Both the position numbers and the translations under genes were made by a program. DNA of 64,000 nt. Source: Macrothele yani (Eukaryota > Arthropoda > Arachnida > Araneae > Macrothelidae). The notes beneath the pieces were generated by a model. The model did not search any database. It saw nothing but the letters and a program-made list of their open reading frames with translations, and was not told the origin of the DNA. This document shows, piece after piece, positions 54,540 through 64,000 of the stretch. Position 1 is the stretch's first letter. Every line of letters begins with the position of its first letter. Where the stretch lies: positions 62,581,594 to 62,645,593 of the forward strand of contig CM077024.1 of assembly GCA_039090855.1 (NCBI GenBank), given 5' to 3'.

Positions 54540-57264
54540 ACCAGAATTAGTACATAGCCTTTGTAGCGGGCGATCTTAGTGAGAGATGGGTTTGCCTCCT
54601 CGGGGTGCTCCGTGGGAACAATGGCACACATAACAGCAACAAGGGTCTCTGTGAACCTTGAAGAGGTGCCAGCTAGTTCTGTGTGACATTGACAAAAAGA
54701 CCCCAACTCACAGGGTTTTGTTCCAGAATCCTTAGGTTGAATGACCATTGGAACAGTCAGCTGTGGGCTAATCCTCCACACTGTTGCTCTTACCTAATTA
54801 AAAAGACACAAAGAAATATTAAAAATGACTCAAGTGTGAGATATGGTGGACCTACCACACTTGAGAAGGACGCTCCACCACGGAATCGACCTGGACTTTC
54901 TAAACGGCGTATGAGAAAGAGATCTCGGCTGAGTGAGTGTAAGATTGGTGTATGGAATACTAGAGGTATAAATGGCAAGATGAGCGAGGTGACTGATGAG
55001 AAGAAAATGCATAGATTGAATGTACTGTTTGTAAGTGAAACCAAAAAGAAGGAAATTGGAATAGAAGAAGTGAATGGAATGGTGAGTGTGTGGTCTGGAG
55101 TATTGGATAATGTGAGAGGACAGGCTGGTGTAGGTGTGATTTTAAGTGAAAAGATGAAAAAAACTTTATTCACTATAGCTGCATAATTGAGAGAATTCTT
55201 TGGATTCGTTTGAAAGTGAAACTTCAGAGAATAGTAATTGTTGTAGTGTATGCTCCTTGTGACTCGGAACCTTCTGATAGGAAGGAATATTTCTGGAATG
55301 AGCTACAAGCTGTTTTGAGCCAGTTTGGTGCTAAAAGAAAGTTAATAGCAGGGGACTTCAATGCTAGAGTAGGTGTGCAGAATGCGATCTCTGACAATGT
55401 TCTGGGTAAGCTTAATGATCCTTGTGTAAATGATAATGGTGAAAGATTAATTGAACTCTGGATTGAGAATGGTTTGAGTGTATCTAATATGTTTTTCAAC
55501 CACAAGTATATCCACACATATACTTGGGAAAATCATACTCTTGGTCAAAAGAATGTGACAGATTTTGTTGTGTATGATCAGCATCTGAAACACTTAGTTG
55601 TTGACATTCGTGTGATGAGAGGTGTGGATGTTGGTTCTGATCATAACTTGGTAGTGTCACAAGTGAAACTGAATGTTGGTTGGAGGAAAAGGAATAGGAA
55701 GAGGCCCAGGATGAGAAGAATAAAGGTTGAAGGGCTCCTTGAATATCATCAGCATTATTCTGACTTACTCAGAGAACGACTGAAGGAACTTGAAGTCTTG
55801 TGAGAGGGATTTAGAAAAGAAGTGGGAATATTTTAAGAACTGTGTTGTCACTGCTGCTGAAGAGGTCTGTGGCACCACAAAAGTGGGTTACAATAGAGGT
55901 GATGCTTGGTGAAATCGCCTCTATTGTGGATCTCAAGAGAAGAGGTGTGTAAAGCTCTAAAATCTCTTCAGAATGGTAAGGCTCCAGGAGTTGATGGCAT
56001 AACTGCCGAGATGTTGAAATATGGTGGTGACCCTGTAATTGACTGGTCAACTGAAATTTGCCAGTTGTGCTGGGAGTTAGGAATGGTCCCTCGGGATTAG
56101 AAGGATACTATCATTGTTCCCTTGTATAAGGGGAAGGTGATCAGACTGAATGCAAGAACTATCATGGTATTAGCCTACTGAGTGTACCAGTGAAAGTGTC
56201 TTGTAAGGTCGTTATTGAAAAAGTACGGGGTCTTACATCAGAGGAAGTGTGGGATGTTCAGTATCTGGCTGTTGGGAAGAAAGTTTTTACTGCCTTCATA
56301 GATTTAGAGAAAGCTTACGACAGAGTGAATAGGACACTTTTGTGGAAGGTATTGAATGAATATGGTGTTACTGGGAATCTACTTAATAGTGTAAAAGCCA
56401 TGTATGCTGGTAGTAGAGCTTGTGTACTAGTGAATGGTGTTCTATCAAAATGGTTTTCCATTGGTGCAGGAGTCAGACAAGGTTGTGTAATGTCACCATG
56501 GTTGTTTAATATATTTATGGATACATACATGCATGCGTGAGGCCAAAATAGATAATAGTGGTTTATGTCTTGGTGATATCCGTGTGTGCAGATTGCTGTA
56601 TGCTGATGACACTGTCCTGTTGGCAGAGAGCAAAAGTGAATTGCTGAGTATGTTGTCTGGGATGTACGAAGTTTGCATGAAATTCAAACTGAGTATAAAT
56701 AAGGGGAAAACCAAAGTTATGGTTTTTGAGAGAGGAACTGGTAGTACTGATACTGAATGTAATATACAGGGTGATTCCTAAAGTCCTAAGTCACCTCAAT
56801 AACTTGGGAACAAAGACAGCTAGAGCTATGGAAGTAAGGTATGGTATAGTAAAACAACCATGCACTATCGGATGAGAGTGACTGCAGCGCCCTAGTGACA
56901 AAATGTGAAAGTTAGCACTGCTATCTTGGAATCCATGAGAAATACGGGAAAGAGATCAATTAGAAACTTGTAGAGCATCAACGAATTAGTAGGAAACTAC
57001 ATATGGTAGAAATGGCTGGGGTAAGTAGAAGGCTGGAAACGCGAACTTGTGCGAAGCCGGTTCGTGTCGTTGTCGCAGTAAGTCTAGAAGAGAGAAATGT
57101 ATGGCGTATGTGACCGCACGCCTGTGAGTGTCATATGCAAATTCTGGTGTGACATAACGCCTCACCTGCAGTATCGGGCGCGGCGTGGCAATGTATAAAG
57201 GATCGTTGGTCAGAAGTTATGTCATTCGTAACATGAGTTTCGTGTAAAGAACGAGCAGGGCAGG

Positions 57265-58226
57265 CTATTTGAATGAACAGTATTGCAAGATGGTACTGCT
57301 ATATGGAGAATTTGGACACAATGCGAGGCATGCGTCACGCCAGTATGGCTTACGAATTCTGACTCGTCCATTGCCGACAGCGTGGACCATCGTTGCGCTG
57401 TTCGACGGCTACGAGAGACAGGCAGTATTGCAGCACGTCCCCGTTCAGCCAACCCAATGGTATGGGTAGGGATGTGCAACCAGTCGATGTTCTGGCATAC
57501 GTTTTGGCCAACCCACACACCAGTATGAGGGAAGTTAGTATGGCATGTGGCTTATCACAAACCCGTGTGTGGAACATTTTGCATCAGCATGGTGCCCACC
57601 CGTACCATACAGTACCGCTGCACGTACTGATGCCAGGGGATAACCAACGACATCTAGATTGGTGCAATTTTGTAATGAATACCGTAGAAGAAAAGCGGCT
57701 TTTCTATCAAACATCCTTTGGACTGACGAGGCACAGTTCACGTGCGCCTGGGTGCTGAACAAACAAAACACCCATTACTGGGCAGTTCAGAATCCATTTT
57801 TTTACACAGGAAATGAGGCATCAAGTGCTCTGGTCGATCAATGTCTGGTGTGGCATCTAGAAGGACAGACTTGTTTGGACTGTGTTCTGTGAGGACGCAT
57901 TAAATGGACGAAGATACCTGCAGCTGTTACAAAGCACATTACCCGAGTGGTTAGATTATCTGTCACTGCAAGATGTACGCTCATTATGGATTCAGCATGG
58001 CGGAGCTCCGGCACATCAACCAACAGCGGTACAGCACTTCCTGTCCGACACTTTCGGGCAACAGATCATCGGTTATGGTGGTCCCGTAGTGTGGCCTCCA
58101 CGATCCCCGGATCTAACTCCCATAGATTTCTTCCTCTGGAGTTACCTAAGGGATCACGTGTACAGGTGGAACCGACGAGTCTCTGTGATCTCCGACTGCG
58201 TATCGTCGCTGTGTGTGAGAGCGTGA
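57265..58226 (+). pseudogene. DUF4817-type mariner transposase, frameshifted, second Asp lost
   Basis: The N-terminal part NEQYCKMVLLYGEFGHNARH followed by LRETGSIAARPRSANP has the pattern of the DUF4817 helix-turn-helix seen in many arthropod transposons. Next is DVLAYVLANPHTSMREVSMA (second helix-turn-helix, 57483 on) and VWNILHQHGAHPYHT. The catalytic part has ILWTDEAQFTCAWVLNKQN (first Asp, 57710), LWIQHGGAPAHQPTAV (57985, where the family has HDGAPxH, so the second Asp is Gly here) and PPRSPDLTPIDFFLWSYLRD (third Asp). Frame changes near 57470, 57720 and 57890. It is inactive. Confidence 0.82.
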
Positions 58227-58591
58227 CACCTGTTATGCTGGCGAATGTAAAACAGGAAGTTCTGTCTCGCATTCAAATGTGTATTGTGGCAGATAGTGGC
58301 CATATTGAACCCTATTTACGTTAAACGCAACGTTATGTAAGTACTGCTGTTGCATTAAATACGACCAATGTACTCCATTTGTATTCATGCCTGCGTATAA
58401 TAAACCTTGTGTTTCGCCTCGCGTTTCCAGCCTTTTACTTACCCCAGCCATTTCTACCATATGTCATTTCCTACTAATTCGTTGATGCTCTACAATTTTC
58501 TAATTGATCTCTTTCCCGTATCTCTCATGGTTTCCGAGATAGGAGTGCTAACTTCCACATTTTGCCACTAGGGGTGCTACAGTCACTCTCA

Positions 58592-61506
58592 CAGGGTGCG
58601 CACGCGTGCTTGAAAACCTGGAAAGTCCTGGAAAATCATGATTACGTTTTCAAGGCCTGGAATATCCTGGAAAAACGGTATTTTTTTAATGCTGTCTTGA
58701 AAAGCCTTGAAATTTGAAATTAGTGCTTAAAAAAAATGCCCTTTTAGGAAATCGTGTTACTGACTGTTACCCCTTAATTTTTTTAAGTTCCTCTCCTCTG
58801 TTCTCAAAGAAACCGCTGGCTACAGTGGTGTTTCGGATGTGCCCAAATCCTAATTTGGCTGGGGGGAGGGGGGAAGCACTACTTCCAGTGCAATAAAATT
58901 GGATGATTACTAGCAGGTCTGTTAGGGAAGGGGAGCTTGATGCATTCTCTAGCCCTGAGCTTGATGTCCGTCCGACAACTACTGAGAACAACAGAAGGGG
59001 AAAGAAGAGACATTTAGTATTTGCAAGGGGGTCGCGTGTTTACCAAGTCAGCTGGCATCCACCAGTGAAGAGTATGCCTGAACAACACATTCATCTGCTC
59101 CTTGTTTATTGCATTAAGACGCTTGCTTCCGGCCCACCCCTCAAGAGACTTCGGCTACTTATGATAAAAAATAAGAAAACTATCTTTGCGAATTTTTCAC
59201 AAAAGTGGCTGAAATTTTTACATTTACTATAATTGGATTACAGAAGCTCACTCCCAAAATTCCATTTGAATCGGTTTAAAACTTAAAAAGTTAGCATTGG
59301 AAATTTTTATTATGTGTGCCTCTTTAGACAGTGAGCCTTGAGCAGAAAGTGTGTTACCATAGCAACGGTTGATTGACAGCTGGGAGCGCTGATCCGAAGC
59401 CCTTGGTTGGGAAGAAAGCAAACACCTGTTTATCACTTCCACGGCTCAAAAGGACTAAGATATTTTCAGAAATCCATTTTCCGGAATTTTGAAAATAACA
59501 CAGTAAAATTTTTACAGTGGTTAAAATACATCACAATAAAGTTCTAGTGCAAATTTCGCCGAATTCCGTTTGAAACTTTAGCAGATGCAAAAAAAAAAAA
59601 TCTTCCGTTGCAAAATCGGATTCAAAAAAAAGAAACGGCAATTATAAATTACGGGAAAAGCAAGCAAATTATTTTTTTTTAGATGCCATGGTTTATTTAA
59701 ACAGAGTGATCCTTAAATTTTGTTTCTGTGATGATAAGGACTCTATTTTAATTACAAACATACATTTTTATTCAGATGTCTGAATTACTGTTTTAATAAA
59801 AAAATCTATAATTAAAAAGTTTTCAATGGATTTAGGCGAAATTCAGCAGATAAACGTATTTTAGTAAATTGCAACGTTATGACGTAAATTTGGTCATTTT
59901 GTCGAAAATTGGGCAGCATTTTTTTTTTTTACGTTTTCTCCTATAGTTAGGGTGAAGGAGGAAGACACTTCAGTGAGCTGCAGGTGGTGATTTATGGCGA
60001 TGTGCCAAATGAAAAGAAGCCGTTCCATCAGGACATTCCAGAGGTTGAGCGTGCGTGGACGCGTGCTCCTGCTGTTTGAACTTAATCGGAATGTTTTCGG
60101 GAGGGGGAGAAATATATCCGTTTCAGCTTTACAGCTTTCAGGCTCCTTTTTTTTTTCTTGGTAATAAATAAAAACCATAGTTGCTGCATTCACCATTGAT
60201 CCATATTCGCATTTCTTGAATATAAACAGCAGACAATCGGAAACATGGTGTTGGGTGGGTCTTGATGTTCTTCATTTGTATCTGCTGAATTTTGTTCTGT
60301 GGGAATACGGAATGAGTTATACTGTGAATACATACAAAACTACATATTTTTGAGCTGAAAAAATATGTCTACTTGTACACAGTAGCTAACGTGTGAACTC
60401 AGACGAAGACAATCAGACATATGGACGTCTGATTCCATAAAAAAATCAACCCATTTTATTATACACGACAGGTAAAAAAGAAAAAACATTACATGTTTTT
60501 AAACATTATAAAGGAAAGCGGATTTTTGAAACACCATGACTTGATGATATTAATTTCTGAAAGTTTTTTTTTTTTCGATTTTAATTTCTGAAATCTTTTT
60601 TTTTTTTTTCAATTACAATACACTGTAACATGATACCTGTGTGTTGTATCCCTTAGTTGTATGGCAGATTTTCAGTTGGCCGATATCCGCGATCGTAAGT
60701 GGTAGTTACATTGCTATTGTTGATGATGACAAGATAAATACTGGAGTAATGTAGAATGCTGCATAAAGTAAAAAAAAATCGCCCCCTCCTCCCCCTTCGA
60801 ACTTTTATGCGGTTATCATAGCTGATCAACCATTTCGTTCCATGAACATCAGCACATTTCAATCATTTGACCAACTCCACGTTTTGTCTTACATTGGCCC
60901 GAACTTTTCAGTGATCCACACAGCAGTACTTCAGAACTGCTGTTTGTGATGTACTCTGACAGGCAAGCACCCCATCTCCCCCTTATGGGTCCTCCATGTT
61001 TTACCACCGTGTTTTTTTGGAGGAAATAAATCTCAGAGATTTTTTTACCAGTCCTCTGTTAGACGTGCACCCTCCCCATTCTTAAATTCTGAATCTGCCC
61101 TCACTTTATTTTATAATAATTTCAGTTGTTATCAACAATAGTCTGATTACATGGAAGATAGTGCAGAATAGTGATTCAGCTAAAATGACTGATTGAATTA
61201 ATCATTTTGTGATTGAGGGAAAGGATTTTCTGAATAGCCTTGTGGTAATTGCATCATGATTCAATTTAGCATTATTGGGTAATTCGCCAATTAAAAACAT
61301 TAAAAAGAAATGTAATGGGTAAAAAAGCACACTCATCCATTTGCATCTTTCATCATTTTTATTACTTAAAACTGAAATTGCTTTTAAAAACTAATTTGAG
61401 CATGATACTGTAAAGCGTAGTAATCATCCTGGAATTTTTTGTATATGGCCTGGAAAAGGCCTGGAAAGTCCTTGAATTTTTTCCCCAAAAAAGAGTACGA
61501 ACCCTG
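58592..61506. mobile_element. Unassigned 2.9-kb DNA element with CAGGGT ends, copy 2
   Basis: Left end CAGGGTGCGCACGCGTGCTT, right end GAGTACGAACCCTG, with CTCTCA duplicated at 58586-58591 and 61507-61512. The mariner terminal repeat is continuous when it is removed. Length is 2915 bp. Shared order with copy 1: the GGAAATCGTGTTACTG region, TGTGTTACCATAGCAACGG, GCTGCGGGTGGTGATTTATG-like, and ACTGTAAAGYRTARTAATCA near the right end. It is non-coding as far as I can read. Confidence 0.82.
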
Positions 61507-61890
61507 CTCTCATCCAATAGTGCATGGTTGTTTTACTATACCATACCTTACTTCCATAGCTCTAGCTGTCTTTGTTCCCAAGTTATTGAGGTGACTTAGG
61601 ACTTTAGGAATCACCCTGTATGTCTAAATGGCACAGTGGTTGACCAGGTAAACAAGTCTGTGTATTTAGGAAGCATGTTTGACAGAGAGAACAAATTGGA
61701 TGGTGAAATTAGTAGGCAAGTGAATTCTTCATTGAAAGTCATGGCTGCTTTGGGAGGGTTTCACAGGAATGATGGGTTCTCAAGAGAGTCCCGCATGGCT
61801 GTATATGAAAGTGTAATTGTTCCTACTCTGATGTATGGCAGTGAAACCTTGGTACTACAAAAGAAACATAGTTGTTTGTGTGCTGGAGAA

Positions 61891-62312
61891 GCCGCGGATG
61901 GCTTAGTGGTTAGTGTTTCAGGCTATCGATGCTGGGTCCCCAGGTTCAAGCCTGGGCTGATCTTTCAGAGATGGCGTGATTTACTAACAATCGCTGAATA
62001 TCCGCCGTGCATCGGACGAGCACGTAAAGTGACGGCCCCCAGGCTGGACCCACTGGTTAAATGGGTATCCTTTCCTATGTCCTCCCTGAAATTCTCTCAC
62101 CCATCTATGTGCAATATCGTACTTGTACGGTGGCGCCATCTACTGTACTCTAATCTCACTACAAACTGTTCTGTCAAAGTCGCTAGACTTGCTCTCATTC
62201 CTTCAGTTTCTGTGTCCTGCCCAAAAGGCGATCTCGCTGTAGGTGGCTGGGACCTAAACTCTACTACCTGTGGATGGAAGTCCTACAAGAAAATGACGCT
62301 GACCCCCACCAC
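61891..62312 (+). mobile_element. tRNA-derived SINE, second family (S2), 422 bp
   Basis: Flanked by GTGTGCTGGAGAA at 61878-61890 and 62313-62325. The head GCCGCGGATGGCTTAGTGGT (A box TGGCTTAGTGG) and CCAGGTTCAAGCCTGGGC (B box GGTTCAAGCC) resemble a tRNA gene; the later body is unrelated to S1. It is open in the plus frame by chance, fused to the LINE B reading. Confidence 0.9.
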
Positions 62313-62650
62313 GTGTGCTGGAGAAATGCGTTACTTACTGGGAGGGGGGGGTCATGACACGTTCTGATTGTGTGAGGAATGAAGATGTGTTGCGGTTGTG
62401 TAATGTGAAGCAAAATGTTGTTAGCACGGTGGGGACTAATATGCTTCGGTGGTTTGGCCATGTTGAATGAGTGATGAGATGCTTACTAAGAAAATCTTTT
62501 TAGCCCAAGTGGCAGGAAGGAGAGGTAGAGGAAGGCCAAATGAGTAAATGGAGAAGTCTGATACAGCAACAGTAAGTAAAAATTATCTGGTAGTTTGTAT
62601 TTCTTTGTGGAGCTAACCTCTGAATATCAGAGAACAGCTTAGTGTATGTA

Positions 62651-62863
62651 TGTATGTACTTTGGCAGTCTCCTTAACTATAGTATTTTTATCTACCAGAA
62701 ACATGAGATGATCTGGTATTAGAGTGATGCTCTGTGTGCATTTTCAGTTGTGTTAAAAACTGCTGGGTTATTATTCATATTTGCATGCAATAAGTGATAT
62801 TTGCATTTATGTTTTTCTTCACAGTGAAAACCATATTAAGAGTTTTTATCTGTTTTGCCTTAG
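62651..62863. other. End of intron 4
   Basis: No feature recognised apart from the LINE tail at its start. The acceptor is TGTTTTGCCTTAG at 62863. Confidence 0.5.
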
Positions 62864-63030
62864 GAAACGAGCAACCCTTTGGCGACAGAGAAGTAATACC
62901 TGCCTGGATAAGAGCAGACATATTTTCCAACACTCTGAAAGAAAGAATATACAAACATGCCCTACTGCAGCTGCAGAAAATTCAGTTGCGCAGTAGAGAA
63001 ACTGCTGAGACGATAAGAAGCATGGATGTG
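62864..63030 (+). CDS. Perilipin-like gene, internal exon (C-terminal helical region)
   Basis: 167 bp between acceptor TTTTGCCTTAG and donor GTTAGTC, phase 1 in and phase 0 out. The split codon A|GA gives Arg. It encodes RNEQPFGDREVIPAWIRADI, then FSNTLKERIYKHALLQLQKI and QLRSRETAETIRSMDV (residues 176-231 of the joined product). In perilipins the YLP motif is followed by an acidic stretch and then a basic helix of the type LxxRxxxxALxxxxxxxxxSxxT, which this reproduces after the exon at 32040. The donor GTTAGT is weaker than GTAAGT, and no downstream exon is visible before 64000. A 30.7-kb intron precedes it. Confidence 0.7.
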
Positions 63031-64000
63031 GTTAGTCATTTTCTCCCATTATCATACCTGTAAACATGCACAAGAATTTTAATCCACATTTCCTTTGCAT
63101 GCAGGCCCCTTCTCCACCCATTTACTTTCATTATTATTATTATCATTATCTGTTTGTGCTAGTGTTATGGTGAAAATAATTATTTCTAAAATTTATGCAA
63201 ATGTTAAAATGAAGGTAAATATTGAATTTTGGTAAAAAATAAAATTTGGGAGATAAGTGGATGCATTTGGAAACAAAAGGACAAATTCTGTGTATGGCCA
63301 TGATAAACAAAAAAATGCAACACTGAGTTTTGAAATCCAAAAGTTATTATTGCTGGTTTGTGTTGTTTGCGTATTTGATGAGTTGAAAAACCTGGAAGTG
63401 TAGAAAAGGTATTTATTCTTACATGTGTACCAATGTGAACTAAAATCCCAATGGTAGACAATGTACACGTGTAAATAACTTTTGGAGGCAGTGAAGGTCA
63501 GCCATAGTGGGTAGGACTTAAATGCATGTTTAAATTTAAAAAACAACCCCAGGTTACTTACCTGTCTTTAGTCAAGCTAAGGGGGAGTGCATGGGACCCT
63601 GGGATGAAATTCAATCAAGACATATAATTTTTCACTGCACAAAGGTTGGGTTTTTGAGAGGCCACTTGGCCTACATTTATTCGAAAAACTTAACCACAAA
63701 CACACAAAAAAAAACCAAAAAAAAAACCAACAAAGTGTTTCAAGAGGTCGAAAGATAAACAAGTCAGTCATTGTTTCTGTTTTCAAATGCAATCAGCTTT
63801 TAACATTTTTGACTATTCGAACTTTGGCAACAAGGCCTTATAAGGAGAAAATCAATCGGATGGCACATGCTTGACGTATTTCTAAAATTCAGAAAAGGAA
63901 GAACACATATTTCTGACAGCTAATACCAATTGGCTACCCTGAATTTCAAATTGGCCACTTTTACAGGCAGGAATTTCACTTAAACTCAACTCTAGCTATT
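63031..64000. other. Intron 5, no recognised feature
   Basis: AT-rich with an A/C-rich stretch at 63690-63735. No exon with suitable phase and borders is seen. Confidence 0.5.

Larger units (their letters stand above)
56767..61618 (+). mobile_element. DUF4817-type mariner/IS630 element with ~280-bp inverted ends, interrupted
   Basis: Ends CAGGGTGATTCCTAAAGTCC and its complement, with TA at 56765-56766 and 61619-61620 inside the LINE B reading. Inverted terminal regions extend about 280 bp (56767-57046 against 58420-58591 plus 61507-61618). The right terminal repeat is split by the 2.9-kb element at 58592-61506. Without that, the element is about 1.93 kb. Confidence 0.88.
54860..62575 (+). 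pseudogene. Endonuclease-reverse transcriptase of LINE B, broken and split
   Basis: Endonuclease: IGVWNTRGINGKMSEVTDEK (54941 on), a break at 55184, then VVVYAPCDSEPSDRKEYFWN, LIAGDFNARVGVQNAISDNV, TYTWENHTLGQKNVTDFVVY and GSDHNLVVSQVKLN (to about 55800). Reverse transcriptase: LQNGKAPGVDGITAEMLKYG (55968), AFIDLEKAYDRVNRTLLWKV (56291), GAGVRQGCVMSPWLFNIFMD (56465) and CRLLYADDTVLLAESKSELL (56585). The thumb resumes at 61636 with VYLGSMFDRENKLDGEISRQ and VPTLMYGSETLVLQ, and the C-terminus MLRWFGHV...GRRGRGRP ends about 62545. Stops at 55184, 55801, 56098 and others. YADD and endonuclease Asp/His are retained. This is an APE-type, RTE-like protein distinct from family A. Confidence 0.85.
54540..62650 (+). 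mobile_element. LINE family B, long copy on plus strand, heavily interrupted
   Basis: 5' UTR at about 54540-54830 (GGGTTTGCCTCCTCGGGGTG), coding to 56766, resumption at 61619 and the 3' end at about 62640 (CTGAATATCAGAGAACAGCT plus ATGT units). It is split by the DUF4817-type mariner at 56767-61618 and by a SINE at 61891-62312. An internal deletion near 55905 removes about 400 bp compared with the minus-strand copy. Confidence 0.88.

Noticed and set aside
61891..61975. tRNA gene call at the S2 SINE head
   Set aside because: Same reasoning: 13-bp target duplications enclose a 422-bp element.
61636..62367. 243-codon open frame as a single protein
   Set aside because: It is a LINE B fragment fused by chance to the S2 SINE; the SINE boundaries at 61891 and 62312 are fixed by target duplications.
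1..64000. CRISPR arrays, bacterial operons or integrated viral genes
   Set aside because: No regularly spaced identical short repeats with unique spacers, no gene clusters with bacterial spacing, and no capsid or envelope-like reading were seen.

Overview
This window is eukaryotic nuclear DNA, most likely from an arthropod and probably an insect with a large, repeat-rich genome. Coding sequence occurs as short exons with GT/AG borders and matching phases. Several Tc1/mariner families, two RTE-type LINE families, tRNA-derived SINEs, a hAT copy and a Penelope-like fragment fill almost everything else. No bacterial gene organisation, CRISPR array or viral genome is visible. The species assignment is inference from repeat types only.

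One host gene can be supported, on the plus strand. Five exons lie at 3875-3952, 18722-18878, 27507-27673, 32040-32163 and 62864-63030. Their phases (0, 0 to 1, 1 to 0, 0 to 1, 1 to 0) join without a stop into 231 codons. The product resembles the perilipin (PAT, lipid-droplet coat) family, with a YLP-type motif followed by a basic helical segment. It also has an apparent 30-residue internal duplication. The first and last exons of the gene lie outside the window, and the introns are 14.8, 8.6, 4.4 and 30.7 kb long.

Layout: 1-2690 is a decayed Tc1 copy carrying a SINE that itself carries a mariner. Intron 1 (3953-18721) holds a Tc1 copy, two tandem RTE LINEs (family A, the second nearly intact), an array of ~155-bp modules with CTCF-like motifs interrupted by a second copy of that Tc1, and a mariner containing a 129-bp foldback insert. 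Intron 2 holds LINE family B 3' ends, a different LINE (family C), a 570-bp (ATGT)n tract and a Penelope-like reverse transcriptase remnant. Intron 3 has a 31-bp perfect inverted repeat, a 145-bp direct repeat pair and a Tc1 relic.

Intron 4 (32164-62863) is the densest. It has two kilobase-scale palindromes (32431-33509 and 33790-35354), a second mariner copy, a second CTCF-like array with a 309-bp MITE, and a hAT copy split by a Tc1. Two LINE B copies lie head to head (48215-54055 minus, 54540-62650 plus). Each carries, directly or nested, a copy of an unassigned 2.9-kb DNA element with CAGGGT ends and 6-bp target duplications. All transposases and reverse transcriptases are broken, although family A copy 2 has only one visible inactivating stop.

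The strongest candidates for something undescribed are the 2.9-kb CAGGGT element with a swapped interior, the CTCF-like module arrays, the 1.56-kb palindrome with an inverted 35-bp segment, and the small foldback retroposon-like element.
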